From contig NZ_JBGGGT010000002.1 of NCBI RefSeq assembly GCF_041276405.1, positions 2,269,001 to 2,333,000 on the forward strand: a DNA stretch of 64,000 nucleotides. Reading direction: 5' to 3'. This DNA is from Microvirga sp. TS319. GTDB lineage: Bacteria; Pseudomonadota; Alphaproteobacteria; Rhizobiales; Beijerinckiaceae. Within the stretch, counting starts at the first letter, position 1; every line of letters starts with the position of its first letter. Position numbers and translations under genes: made by a program. The notes below the pieces were generated by a model that saw only the letters and a program-made list of their open reading frames with translations, searched no databases and had not been told where the DNA came from. Of the stretch, positions 26,677 through 35,942 are shown piece after piece.

Positions 26677-27174
26677 ATGATCGACCATACCAAAAACCCC
26701 TTCGCCGAAACCGACGCGGACCGCCGCGAGATCTGGACCATGCTGGTCGAGCGCGACATCGATGCCTTTCTGGCGGCCGACTGGTCGATGGTCGACGAGG
26801 ATTTCCGACGCGAAGGGTTCCTGGGTCTGCACGCGCACAAGTCGGAGCTGCCCGACAGCTGGCGTCTCGACTTCCCGGACCTCGAAACCTATCGCGACGA
26901 ATGGCTGCGGCAGGCGAAGGCCGCGCAGGCCGTCGCCTATGCCGAACCGGTCCGGGACGCGCTGTTCCGGGCCACGAACATGCGCGACATCGATCTGCGC
27001 GGCGACGCCGCCATCTGCCACAAGAAATTCGACGGCACGATCGCCCTCGAGGGCGGCGGCGTGGAGGTTCTGAGCTGGCAGACCCTGTATTTCTGCGCCC
27101 GCCTCGGCGGACGCTGGAAGATCACCGGCTTCGTCGGCTACATGCCCTATCCGATGGGCAGAGCCCGCGGCTGA
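26677..27174 (+). CDS. SnoaL-like hypothetical protein
   Basis: 165 residues, start behind CGAGG. The pattern of an N-terminal helix (REIWTMLVERDIDAFLAADW), a mixed middle and two long C-terminal strands (VEVLSWQTLYFCARLGGRWK) resembles the NTF2/SnoaL fold. Catalytic function cannot be assigned. It lies between the aldolase and deacylase genes, 41 and 39 bases away, so it is likely part of the same pathway. Confidence 0.7.
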   Translation: MIDHTKNPFAETDADRREIWTMLVERDIDAFLAADWSMVDEDFRREGFLGLHAHKSELPDSWRLDFPDLETYRDEWLRQAKAAQAVAYAEPVRDALFRATNMRDIDLRGDAAICHKKFDGTIALEGGGVEVLSWQTLYFCARLGGRWKITGFVGYMPYPMGRARG

Positions 27175-27213
27175 ACCTGAACGGACGGACACTCACTGGC
27201 GATCGAGACGACG

Positions 27214-28815
27214 ATGACGAGACACTGGCTCATCAAGAATGCGCGGATCATCGACGGAACCGGAGCCCCGTGGTTCCGTGGCGACGTGCATGTGGCCGAC
27301 GGGCGGATCGCCGGTGTCGGGGCCAACCTCGAGGCGGCGCCGGGCGCGACCATCGTCGATGCGCAGGACCGCTATCTCTCGCCCGGCTTCATCGATGCCC
27401 ATTGCCATGACGACCTGATCTGCCTGCGCGAGCCGGACCGGCCCGAGAAGGCGCTGCAGGGCGTGACCACCGTGGTCGTCGGCAATTGCAGCTTCTCCCT
27501 CTATCCGGCCCGGGGAGAATCAAGGGAGGATCTGCGCAAGCACTTCTCGGGGCTCCTCGGCCAGACGGCGCCCGACGAGATCTTCGACGATTTCGCGGAT
27601 TATCGCGAGCGCCTTCACCAGGGCGTCGCCGTCAACGTCGTCTCCCTCGTGGGCCATGCGGCCCTGCGCCTTGCGGTCATGGGCTATGAGCGGCGCGCGG
27701 CGAGAGCCGACGAGATCGCCGCGATGGAAGCTCTTCTCGATCGCCAGCTCGAACAGGGCGCCATCGGCCTGTCCCTGGGCTTGGTCTACCCGCCGAGCGC
27801 TTTCGCCGACCTCGACGAGATGGTGGCCCTGGCCAAGGTCGTGAAATCGCACGGACGGCTGATGACCGCCCATGTGCGCAGCTACGAGGATCGGCTCGTC
27901 CCATCCATCGAGGAATTCATCGAGATCCTCCGGCAATCCGGCGCGGCCGGCCTGTTGTCCCACCTGCAATCGGCGGGACGTCCCAATTGGGGGCAGATCC
28001 CGCGCACCCTGGAGACCCTGGAAGCGGCACGGCGGGACGGCATCGACATCAGCTTCGACATGTATCCCTATCCGGCCGGCAGCACCTATCTCCTGCAATT
28101 GCTGCCGCCCGCTTCCCTCGAGGGAGGTCTCGACAGCCTGAAGCGGCGGCTGCGCGATCCCGAGATCGGCCCCGTGCTGCGCCGCTGGGTCGAGAACGGC
28201 GGCCCGGCCTTTCACGGCCAGAGCAAGCTGGCGCTGATCGGCTGGGAGAACGTGCGCATTTCCGGCGTCAACAACCCGGCCCTGAAGCCGCTCGAAGGCC
28301 TGACCATGCGCCAGGCGGCGGAGCGCGAGGCTATCGGGCCCTACGACCTCCTGATGCGCCTCGTGGAGGAGGACGACGGGCAGACCGGAATCATCCTGTT
28401 TCAGCTCGACGGGAACGACCTGCACGCGGCCTGCTGCCACCGGCTGCATATGGTGGGATCCGACGGCCTGCCCCGGCCCGGCACCAAACCCCATCCGCGC
28501 GCCTTCGGCACCTTCCCGCGCATCGTCGGTCCCCTGCGCCGCGATGAAGGGTGGTTCTCCATCGAGGATGCCGTCCGCCGCATGACCTCGATCGCGGCCC
28601 AGCGCTTCTCGCTGCAGGATCGCGGACTGGTGCGGCCCGACATGGCGGCGGACCTCGTGCTGTTCGAGGAAGGCGTGACCGACCGGGCCACTTTCGACGA
28701 ATCCACGCTGCTGCCCTCCGGCATCGTGGCTGTCTGGGTCAACGGCGAAGCCATCGTGCGCGACGGCGCGCCCACGGGAGCCCGTCCCGGCCGCATGTTG
28801 CCCCTGACGGGGTGA
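27214..28815 (+). CDS. N-acyl-D-amino-acid deacylase (amidohydrolase family)
   Basis: 533 residues, typical for D-aminoacylases. The first beta-strand motif is SPGFIDAHCHDD (metal-binding His-x-His), followed by a Cys in VVGNCSFSL, LVGHAALRL, the His in MTAHVRSYED and, near the C-terminus, GTFPRIVGPL and the strand motif DMAADLVLFEE. These zinc enzymes hydrolyse N-acyl-D-amino acids or related amides in the cytosol. With the aldolase upstream it forms a plausible path from an N-acyl-D-hydroxyamino acid to an aldehyde or keto acid plus a small amino acid. Confidence 0.9.
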   Translation: MTRHWLIKNARIIDGTGAPWFRGDVHVADGRIAGVGANLEAAPGATIVDAQDRYLSPGFIDAHCHDDLICLREPDRPEKALQGVTTVVVGNCSFSLYPARGESREDLRKHFSGLLGQTAPDEIFDDFADYRERLHQGVAVNVVSLVGHAALRLAVMGYERRAARADEIAAMEALLDRQLEQGAIGLSLGLVYPPSAFADLDEMVALAKVVKSHGRLMTAHVRSYEDRLVPSIEEFIEILRQSGAAGLLSHLQSAGRPNWGQIPRTLETLEAARRDGIDISFDMYPYPAGSTYLLQLLPPASLEGGLDSLKRRLRDPEIGPVLRRWVENGGPAFHGQSKLALIGWENVRISGVNNPALKPLEGLTMRQAAEREAIGPYDLLMRLVEEDDGQTGIILFQLDGNDLHAACCHRLHMVGSDGLPRPGTKPHPRAFGTFPRIVGPLRRDEGWFSIEDAVRRMTSIAAQRFSLQDRGLVRPDMAADLVLFEEGVTDRATFDESTLLPSGIVAVWVNGEAIVRDGAPTGARPGRMLPLTG

Positions 28816-29099
28816 AGCATGCGGCGCCGCTCCCGCATGGGTCGCCTTGCGATGGTCGCGAACCGTTACACCCATCAGCGCATCGTGCGAGGAAACCCGA
28901 AGCGCCGACGGAAGCCTCCGAACACGCTCAAACGGCGTGGCATCCAATTCGAAACATCGGCCTTGCGCGAATTATGCGGCCTCGCTTGGACATTCGAAGG
29001 AATGGGCCCATATTACTGATATCACCGGCTGATCCGACCCCATAGGCGCTGGTGGCTGAGAGACTTGTGCTCCCGCCTGCCAGGCTGAGGAGCGCCGTC
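28816..29099. other. intergenic region, no supported gene
   Basis: Contains a solitary GCGCATCGTGCGAGGAAACC half-repeat near 28878 and short open frames without ribosome-binding sites. Confidence 0.5.
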
Positions 29100-29315
29100 A
29101 TGGCCAATGTTCCCTACCAACTGCTGACCCATGCCGCATATGGGGCCCGGCTCGTTCACACCGCGCGGGAGACGGTGTGGCGATCCCGCAGGCTGCTCGA
29201 ACAAACGGAGCCTCTGGTGGCCGCCATCAAGGGCGGCTCCGTGATCGGAATGCGCGTTCTTAACCTGGGTGAAGGTGCCCCCTCCGAGGACGTGAAACAA
29301 CAACCTGATGGATGA
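29100..29315 (+). CDS. small hypothetical protein
   Basis: 71 residues starting MANVPYQLLTHAAYGARLVH, preceded by GAGGAG at suitable distance. A central helix with Arg/Glu (RETVWRSRRLLEQTE) and a C-terminal GGSVIGMRVLNLGEGAP segment are visible. No family was recognised. The good ribosome-binding site is the main support. Confidence 0.4.
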   Translation: MANVPYQLLTHAAYGARLVHTARETVWRSRRLLEQTEPLVAAIKGGSVIGMRVLNLGEGAPSEDVKQQPDG

Positions 29316-29427
29316 TCTTGCTTTTATGACCTGCACTGACACTAGCCGCAGGGCCACTCAGCTCTTTTCTGACCATCAGGATGGCCGGCGGCGCAGCCGG
29401 GAACAGCCAACCCTGTCCCATAAGCTC

Positions 29428-29660
29428 CTAGAGCATCGGACGCGGGAAGTGGATTTGCACTTTTGGGATCAATTCGATGCTCCCACGATGGAACAGCGCA
29501 TCGTTTATGCGAAAAACCGGGGCCACTTTTTCGCACGATGGGCCGGAGCATCGGACCCGAAAGTGGAATCCACTTTTGGGATCAATTCGATGCTCCCTTC
29601 TTGGAAAGAGCGCATCGTTTATGCGAAAAACCGGGGCCACTTTTTCGCACGATGCGCTAG
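29428..29660. repeat. two tandem composite palindromic repeats
   Basis: Two units of about 117 bases. Each has hairpin one GCATCGGACnC...TTCGATGCTCC and hairpin two GCGCATCGTTTATGCGAAAA, CCGGGGCCAC, TTTTTCGCACGATG. The outer borders are CTAG (29428) and CTAG (29657). The repeats occupy half of the 29316-29806 interval; nothing else was seen there. Confidence 0.95.
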
Positions 29661-29806
29661 CGCAACCTGTTTATCCCCACGACCCCGTGCCGCCGCACGA
29701 CCCGTTCGATTTCCGTGGGCTAAGAAGCCCGTGGAGCCGAATTGACTGCCGGCGCCAGCGGCCGAGGGCTGTGCGCTTCCCGCCCGCATAATGGAGAGGT
29801 ACCGTC

Positions 29807-30610
29807 ATGACCGCCGGGCCCCACTCGCCTCATGAACTGATGATCCGCAAGCTGGAGAGCATCTTCAGCCTCTCCGACGAGGAGAAGCAGGCCCTTCGCG
29901 ACCTGCCGATCCAGGTCCGGAGCCTCGAAGCCGATCAGAACATCGTGCGCATCGGCGACCACCCGTCCCAGTGCTGCCTGGTCCTGGAGGGCTTCACCTG
30001 CGTCTACAAGATGACCGCCGAGGGCAAGCGCCAGATCGTGGCCGTTCATGTTCCCGGCGACATTCCCGACCTGCAAAGCCTGCACCTCAAGGTGATGGAC
30101 AACAGCCTCGCCACCATCACCCCGGCAGTCGTCGGCTTCATCCAGCACGACGTTCTGCACCGCATCTGCGAGCGCTATCCCCGGATCACGGCCGCCTTCT
30201 GGCGTGAGACCCTGGTCGATGCCTCGATCTTCCGGGAGTGGATGCTCAATGTCGGCCGGCGCGAAGCCTATAGCCGCATGGCCCACCTTCTGTGCGAGTT
30301 CCTGGTGCGCCTGAAGGTGGTGGGCCTGGTGCAGGACCACACCTTCGATCTCCCCTTGACCCAGGTCGAACTCGCGGACGCGATCGGCACCAGCACGGTC
30401 CACGTCAATCGGGTGCTTCAGGAACTCCGGGCCGATGGTCTTATTCGAAGCAAGGGAATTCAGGTGAACATTCCTGACTGGCAAAAGTTGAAAGAGGCAG
30501 GCGACTTCGACCCGCTCTACCTTCACCTCCAGCAGGACGAGCCCCCCTCTGACAGGAGAGATCAGGATGAATTTTACTCTTCAGCCCGTGCGGGTGGGCA
30601 CCGGCTCTGA
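29807..30610 (+). CDS. Crp/Fnr family transcriptional regulator
   Basis: 267 residues. A cyclic-nucleotide-binding beta-barrel (about 25-130, with the glycines in IGDHPSQCCLVLEGF) is followed by a dimer helix and a Crp-type winged HTH: LPLTQVELADAIGTSTVHVN, then RVLQELRADGLI (about 185-218). It has no N-terminal cysteine cluster, so it is not an oxygen-sensing Fnr. The last 44 bases overlap the downstream small gene. Proteins of this branch in Hyphomicrobiales often respond to stress, but the signal is unknown. Confidence 0.9.
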   Translation: MTAGPHSPHELMIRKLESIFSLSDEEKQALRDLPIQVRSLEADQNIVRIGDHPSQCCLVLEGFTCVYKMTAEGKRQIVAVHVPGDIPDLQSLHLKVMDNSLATITPAVVGFIQHDVLHRICERYPRITAAFWRETLVDASIFREWMLNVGRREAYSRMAHLLCEFLVRLKVVGLVQDHTFDLPLTQVELADAIGTSTVHVNRVLQELRADGLIRSKGIQVNIPDWQKLKEAGDFDPLYLHLQQDEPPSDRRDQDEFYSSARAGGHRL

Positions 30611-30815
30611 CGAGGAAGGCATGCTGGTCTTCGACGGCGAGCAGCGGCTCCTGGCCGTTCTGACACATCTCTCCCGGCAGAACGAGGTTGCTCCCGGGCA
30701 CTGGTTCCTGGAGGTCGCCTTCGGGCGGATGGGCGGTGTCGATCATCCCATCTTTGCCGATCTTGACGCGGCACAGGGCTGGATCAGCCGGCATTCCCCC
30801 CCTTGTCGGACCTAA
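30567..30815 (+). CDS. small hypothetical protein overlapping a Crp gene
   Basis: 82 residues, ATG behind AGGAGAGAT, starting within the last codons of the Crp-family gene in another frame. LVFDGEQRLLAVLTHLSRQN and APGHWFLEVAFGRMGG suggest a compact alpha/beta protein, and FADLDAAQGWI closes it. Related small proteins occur beside Crp-type regulators in this order, but no function is known. Expression is probably coupled to the regulator. Confidence 0.75.
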   Translation: MNFTLQPVRVGTGSDEEGMLVFDGEQRLLAVLTHLSRQNEVAPGHWFLEVAFGRMGGVDHPIFADLDAAQGWISRHSPPCRT

Positions 30816-31032
30816 GACGGCAGTCTCCTGGCACGGGACGTGAGTCCCAGGGCGCCAATCCTTGCGAAACCGGAGTTCTTCAGGTTCGGCGAATGTCCTG
30901 TCCGACATGATCCAGACTGTCGTGTCGGGAGAAAAGCTGAGCCCATCACTCACCCCGATCCTGCTGCCCCGTGACGGTGCTGGTCCTCGGGCAGACCAAT
31001 TTTTTCGGGGACACGCGCCTCGGCGAGCTTGG

Positions 31033-31150
31033 AGCATCGGACGCGGGAAGTGGACTTGCACTCTTGGGATCGATCCGATGCTCCCTTCGTAGGTAAGCGC
31101 AGCGTGCGAAGAAGCGGGAGCCGGTTCTTCGCGAAGACTGATGCTTCATC
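31033..31150. repeat. composite palindromic repeat
   Basis: GCATCGGACGCGGGAAGTGG, ACTCTTGGGATCGATCCGAT, GCTCCCTTCGTAGG, then a diverged second hairpin GCGTGCGAAGAAGCGGGAGC, CGGTTCTTCGCGAAG. Confidence 0.85.
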
Positions 31151-31228
31151 GAAGGGATAGAGCAGCCAAGCTTCACTTATGTTAGTGAGGATTTTCTGAT
31201 CCTGGGCGAAGAAGAACAAAGACGTGCT

Positions 31229-31278
31229 AGCGCATCGGACCCAAAAGTGCAAATCCACTTCCCGCGTCCAACGCTATA
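31229..31278. repeat. single palindromic repeat
   Basis: GCATCGGACCCAAAAGTGCA, AATCCACTTCCCGCGTCCAA, CGCTATAGG. Confidence 0.8.
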
Positions 31279-31312
31279 GGATGCAGTTTCGTCCCTCACC
31301 TGCATCCGCCCA

Positions 31313-31340
31313 GGCCCCGCTGGCGACCTCCTCCGGCGGG
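31313..31340 (+). terminator. terminator-like stem
   Basis: GCCCCGC and GCGGGGC pair over a 13-base loop, followed by TTTCCTTGTTT. No gene ends just upstream on the plus strand, so its client is unclear. Confidence 0.4.
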
Positions 31341-31743
31341 GCTTTCCTTGTTTGTCGAGATTTCGGGAAGGCTCCCGTGATGCAACGGCCATGCTGCATG
31401 AGTGTGGAAGATCAGGTGCTCATGGGCATAGCTCTGTAAGCCCCCTTTGCCGAGGCAGGGCTCAAGATGCCAGCCCCCTTCGAGCCGCCCGTGAACAGCC
31501 TGTCGTTCTGGTGGAGCTGACAGCTCGTTCAGGTGGCATAACCAGTTACCCTCTCGCTGCTTTCTTTCCTGGCCATGAGAACCCGCACAATCCGCAGCGT
31601 TTCGCTCACGCCTGAGCTTGCGGCTCTCGCTGGCAGCAAGGTTGCATCCGGGCAATCCCGCACCGTCCGTGCCGCCCCGCGGCCCATCGACGAACGGGAG
31701 CCGTGCGTGGAGCGGAGGCTGCCATCCGTCAAGGAGACTTCCG

Positions 31744-34071
31744 ATGCTCGATAAGCTGCCCAGCGAAGCAACTCCCGTTGCCCCCGACTTCCTGTCCGGC
31801 GGCGGCGAGATGGGCGCGCGGATGCGGGCGCATGACTGGTCCACCTCACCGCTGGGGCCCCCGGAGACCTGGCCACGATCCCTGCGCACCCTCGTGCGCC
31901 TGATGCTGAATGCCAGACAGCCCATGTTCATTGCGTGGGGTCCGGAACTCGCCTTCCTCTACAACGACGATTATGCGCCGATCTTCGGCGCCAAGCACCC
32001 GCACGCCTTGGGACAGCCCTTTGCCGCGGTCTGGTCGGATATCTGGGACCAGATCCAGCCTCTGGTCGCCAGCACGCTGTCCGGCCGCGCGGTCGCGCAG
32101 GAGGACCTTCTCATCCCGATGGAGCGGAACGGCTACCGTGAGGACACCTGGTTCAGCTTCTCCTACAACCCCGTGTGGGATGACGGCGGCGCCATTGCAG
32201 GTATGTTCTGCGCCTGCACGGAAACGACCGACAAGGTGCTGGCCGAGCGACGGGTGGCCACCGAGCGTGAGCGGCTGCGCGAGCTGTTTCATCAAGCGCC
32301 CGGTTTCATGGCCATGCTCACGGGCCCCGAGCACACCTTCGAGATGGTCAACACCTCCTATTATCAACTCGTTGGCCACCGCGACATCCTCGGCAAGCCG
32401 GCGCTCGAGGCCCTGCCCGAGGTCGTGGAGCAAGGATTCAAGGACATCCTCGACACCGTCTACACGACAGGTGAGACCTTCGTCGGCAACGGCATTCCGA
32501 TCATGCTTCAGCGAGAGCCGGATGCGAAGCCCGAGCGGCGCTTCGTCAATTTCGTCTATCAGCCGATCCGGGACAGTCATGGCCGCGTATTCGGCATCTT
32601 TGCCGAAGGCAGCGACGTGACGGACGCCAAGCTGACCGAAGAGGGGCTACGGGCCAGCGAAGCCCGGATCCGGGGCATTCTGGAGGGAATGACGGAGGGA
32701 TTTCTTCTGCTCGATCAGGACTTCCGGGTTCTCCAGATCAACAGCGAGGGCCTGAAGATCGACGGGCGCCCCGAGGGTGAGATCGTGGGGCGCTCGCACT
32801 GGGAGGTCTGGCCAGACGCAGTGGGAACACCCGTCGAAGAGGCCTACCGCAGAGCCATGGTGGAGCGCATGCCGGCCACCATCGAGCATCGCTACATTTT
32901 CTCAGGGCGTGCGGTCTGGCTCGAGTTGCGCATCTTTCCGGTCGAGGGCGGAGGTGTGGCGTCCTTCTTCCGCGACGTCACCGAGCGTCGGACAGGAGCG
33001 GAAGCGCTGAGCGCCAGCGAGGCCCGGCTGAAGGCCGTGCTCGAGAACGTACCAGTGGGCATCGTCATCACCGAGGCGCCCTCGGGCCGGGTGGTGGCGG
33101 GCAATCGGTATGCCGAGCATATTCTGCTGCATCCGATCCACCCGACCCCAGGTATCGAAGCTTACGGGCAGTGGGGGCTTTGCCATCCTGACGGCAGGCC
33201 CGCCCAGCCGCACGAATATCCCGTTGCCAGAGCCCTCCTGACGGGGGAGGCCACGGAGCCCGAGGAGTACCTGTACAGGCGTGGTGACGGAACGATGATC
33301 TGGGTCAGGCTTGCAGCCGCCCCTATTCGCAACGATCAGGGGGAGGTTGCCGCAAGCGTGATTGCGATTGTCGACGTCGATCAAGAGAAGAAGGCCGAGA
33401 GTCACCAGAGGCTTCTGATCAACGAGCTGAACCACCGGGTGAAGAATACCCTCGCCACCGTGCAGTCGATCACCACCCAGACGCTGCGCAACGCGAGCAC
33501 GACGGAGGAGGCCCGTTCCGCCTTGGAGGCACGTCTCTTCGCTCTGGCCCGGGCCCACGATGTGCTCACCCAGGAAAATTGGGAGAGCGCCAACCTCAAG
33601 GACATCGTCCGGGAGGCGATGGCACCCTTCCGCCACGAGCGGGAGAACCGGGTCCATATGAATGGACCCGATGTCAGGGTCTCCCCACGCATGGCTCTGG
33701 CGATTGCCATGGCGTTGCAGGAGTTGGCGACCAACGCTGTCAAGTATGGTGCCCTCTCCAACAGAGACGGAGTGGTGCGCATCCGATGGACCGTGACCGG
33801 AAGTAAGGCCCCACGCCTTCGTCTGACCTGGTCGGAAGAGGGAGGGCCTCCTGTTCAGGTGCCTCGCCGGCGGGGATTTGGCACCCGCCTGATCGAGCGG
33901 AGCCTGGCTCACGACCTGAACGGACAGGCGGAGATCCGGTTTTCCGCCGAAGGGGTCATCTGCACGGTCGACGCCCCCCTTGATGGAGCCGATGGAGACG
34001 GCGCTCCCCTCGGTGTGGAGGATCGGCCCTGCGGATCGAGCTCTGTACGAGAACGTGCTTGCCGTCCGTGA
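31744..34071 (+). CDS. HWE-family sensor histidine kinase with several PAS domains
   Basis: 775 residues from an ATG behind AAGGAGA. No membrane helix is present. An N-terminal PAS-like region, starting GEMGARMRAHDWSTSPLGPP as in bacteriophytochrome-like kinases, is followed by three more PAS segments (about 190-310, 320-430 and 440-545). The HWE kinase core has His564 in LINELNHRVKNTLATVQS, the N box ALQELATNAVKYGAL, and the W-x-E motif in LRLTWSEEGGPPV. HWE kinases in alphaproteobacteria often feed the PhyR general stress pathway, which fits the EcfG promoters in this window. Confidence 0.93.
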   Translation: MLDKLPSEATPVAPDFLSGGGEMGARMRAHDWSTSPLGPPETWPRSLRTLVRLMLNARQPMFIAWGPELAFLYNDDYAPIFGAKHPHALGQPFAAVWSDIWDQIQPLVASTLSGRAVAQEDLLIPMERNGYREDTWFSFSYNPVWDDGGAIAGMFCACTETTDKVLAERRVATERERLRELFHQAPGFMAMLTGPEHTFEMVNTSYYQLVGHRDILGKPALEALPEVVEQGFKDILDTVYTTGETFVGNGIPIMLQREPDAKPERRFVNFVYQPIRDSHGRVFGIFAEGSDVTDAKLTEEGLRASEARIRGILEGMTEGFLLLDQDFRVLQINSEGLKIDGRPEGEIVGRSHWEVWPDAVGTPVEEAYRRAMVERMPATIEHRYIFSGRAVWLELRIFPVEGGGVASFFRDVTERRTGAEALSASEARLKAVLENVPVGIVITEAPSGRVVAGNRYAEHILLHPIHPTPGIEAYGQWGLCHPDGRPAQPHEYPVARALLTGEATEPEEYLYRRGDGTMIWVRLAAAPIRNDQGEVAASVIAIVDVDQEKKAESHQRLLINELNHRVKNTLATVQSITTQTLRNASTTEEARSALEARLFALARAHDVLTQENWESANLKDIVREAMAPFRHERENRVHMNGPDVRVSPRMALAIAMALQELATNAVKYGALSNRDGVVRIRWTVTGSKAPRLRLTWSEEGGPPVQVPRRRGFGTRLIERSLAHDLNGQAEIRFSAEGVICTVDAPLDGADGDGAPLGVEDRPCGSSSVRERACRP

Positions 34072-34165
34072 CCGGCCTTCGCCCGGTGACCGCGAAACCA
34101 TCGAGCAAGCACTCCAATGGGCTTCAAGAGGTGGCGACGGAGAAGCGACCTGCCTCCCTGCCCTC

Positions 34166-34280
34166 GCTCATCGTGCGAGAAAGTGGCCCCGGTTTTTCGC
34201 AAGAACGATGCGCTCTTTTCAAGAAGAGAGCATCGGATCAGATCCCAAAAGTGGATTCCACTTTTCACGTCCCATGCTCG
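34166..34280. repeat. composite palindromic repeat
   Basis: GCTCATCGTGCGAGAAAGTG, CCGGTTTTTCGCAAGAACGATG, the spacer CTCTTTTCAAGAAGA, then GCATCGGATCAGATCCC and CACTTTTCACGTCCCATGCT. The rest of 34072-34611 has no supported gene. Confidence 0.9.
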
Positions 34281-34611
34281 GAGAGAGTTGCCGCAATGCG
34301 AGGGAAAGTCCATTGGCCCAGGGCTGATGTGGTGAGCGTCGGATCAAGAGCAGCGTCCGAAGGACAACGAGCGGCGGACTTTCAGAGACAATCGCCCCAC
34401 CTCCCTGACCGACCCGCCGCAGACCTTGCATCGCGATGTGCCCGGTTTTCTGCAAATTCCGGGCGGCGACCCTGGATGGGCACGATGAATGGTTCTTCGA
34501 TCGAGCCGGGATGGCGAGGAAAGGCGCTCGTCGCGTAAAAGTCAGGCCGCCTCGACTGCCCTGGATTGCCGCGGGGCCGTACGCCCTGCGGCAACGACGG
34601 TCAGGGATGCG

Positions 34612-35238
34612 TCACTGGCCGTTCACGCGGCGGTCGTCTCCTGGCTCGAAGCGCCTGTCGCGGTCGACGCGACCACCCTTGTCGTCTGCGGCGAAACCGG
34701 GATCGTCCGCCCCACGCCCGCGGGACCGGCGCGCATCCGCCACATGATCGGCGCCGCGGGTGCGCGTGCGTGTCTGGTGCTGGTCTCTCGTTTGGGTCCT
34801 GGTCCGGCCTTCCGTCAGGACGCCGTCCTCCATTCCGCGGCTGCGCCGATTGTCCCCCGCTCGCCCCATCCCATGATCGTCGGCTCCCCGGCCGCGCCCA
34901 TGACCGGCGTCGTCAGCCCTGTCACGGCCGCGATCATCGTTGCGGCCGGTGGCCTCTCCGGCACGGCCCCGCCCGCCGTTGTCGTCTCCTCCGCGGCCTC
35001 CCCGTCCGCCGCTATCATCGCTACGGCCGCCGTGGCTGCCGCCGTCGTCTCCGCCGCGCCCTCCCCGGCCACCGCTATCGTCGCCGCCGCGGCCTCCGCC
35101 GTTGTCGCCACCGCCGCGCGCCAGAGCGGGCGACAGGATCGCGCTCGTGACCACAGCCGGGACGGCGGCTGCCGTGAGCGAGGCCAGCATGGTCCCCAGG
35201 ACCAGGATACGCGGACCGTTCTTGATGGGCTTCAGCAT
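34612..35238 (-). CDS. secreted Gly/Asp/Arg-rich protein
   Basis: 208 residues from the ATG at 35238 behind GGAGA. Signal peptide (about 1-40, ALARGGG). Residues about 40-110 are repeats of GGRGGDD and GGRSDDSGG, low-complexity and probably disordered; the rest is Arg/Asp-rich. It is divergent from another GGDD-rich protein at 35382, with which it shares the repeat style. Function is unknown. The high Gly/Asp content suggests an envelope or extracellular polymer-like protein, possibly calcium-binding. Confidence 0.7.
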   Translation of the reverse strand: MLKPIKNGPRILVLGTMLASLTAAAVPAVVTSAILSPALARGGGDNGGGRGGDDSGGRGGRGGDDGGSHGGRSDDSGGRGGRGGDDNGGRGRAGEATGRNDDRGRDRADDAGHGRGRGADDHGMGRAGDNRRSRGMEDGVLTEGRTRTQTRDQHQTRTRTRGADHVADARRSRGRGADDPGFAADDKGGRVDRDRRFEPGDDRRVNGQ

Positions 35239-35381
35239 CGTCGTTCTCCATTCACCCGGTGCCGCACAAATCGGCGCCGATGCAGGAGCAGTTTGGCTCA
35301 AGGCCGGCATCCGAACCTGACGGAACGTGTCAGCGAAATATCAGCTTGGGCGTGCTATGCTGGCGGTCTTCGGAAGGTTTC

Positions 35382-35942
35382 ATGACACGGCGTCACCTAA
35401 TTGCTCTGCTGCTGCTTCCCCTGGCACTGGCCCCGGTTGGAGGCTCCTGGATCGTGCCTGCCATCGCGAAGGACGGCGGTGGAGGTGGCGGCGGAGGTGG
35501 CGGCGATGGAGGTCATGGAGGGAACGATGGCGGCGGTCGCGGCGGAGGTGACGACGGCGGTCATGGTGGCGGCCAGAACAGCGGCCGGGGCGGCGGAGAC
35601 GACGGCGGCCGCGGCGATGATCGAGGACGCGGAGATGATGGCGGCGGACGTGGCCGGGGCCGGGGCGGCGATGATGCTCGGGCAGGCGCGTACGCGGGCT
35701 GGGGGAGCACCTCCTCCGACAATGCCCGCGAGGCCGTCTCCCAAGGGCGGGCCCTGTCCCTGAGTTCCGTTCTTCCGACAGTGGCGAAAGCGGTTCCGGG
35801 GCAGGTGCTGGAGGTCGATCTCCGCCAATCCTGGAGCGGCGAGTGGTGGTACGAGTTCCTGATTCTCACCCGCGATCGTCGCTACCAGGAGGTCGTCGTG
35901 GATGCCCGTCGCAACAAAATTCTTCAAGTCAGGAGACGCTGA
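35382..35942 (+). CDS. secreted Gly/Asp-rich protein with C-terminal PepSY-like domain
   Basis: 186 residues. Signal peptide (about 1-29, VPAIAKD), a run of ten glycines and GGHGGNDGGGRGGGDDGGHG repeats up to about residue 105, then a folded C-terminal domain: SLSSVLPTVAKAVPGQVLEV, DLRQSWSGEWWYEFLILTRD and RYQEVVVDARRNKILQV, which is PepSY-like. Genes for such proteins commonly precede OmpR/PhoQ-type pairs; here the stop overlaps the regulator ATG by one base. It probably modulates the sensor in the periplasm. Confidence 0.82.
   Translation: MTRRHLIALLLLPLALAPVGGSWIVPAIAKDGGGGGGGGGGDGGHGGNDGGGRGGGDDGGHGGGQNSGRGGGDDGGRGDDRGRGDDGGGRGRGRGGDDARAGAYAGWGSTSSDNAREAVSQGRALSLSSVLPTVAKAVPGQVLEVDLRQSWSGEWWYEFLILTRDRRYQEVVVDARRNKILQVRRR

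Larger units (their letters stand above)
30816..31743. other. long intergenic region with repeats, no supported gene
   Basis: 928 bases holding palindromic repeats (31033-31150, 31229-31278) and a terminator-like stem (31313-31340). Several short open frames lack ribosome-binding sites and motifs. The 31390-31640 part has no recognisable coding signal and may be decayed coding DNA. Confidence 0.5.

Noticed and set aside
30862..31615. several short frames between the 82-residue protein and the HWE kinase
   Set aside because: They run through palindromic repeats or lack ribosome-binding sites; no motif supports any of them.
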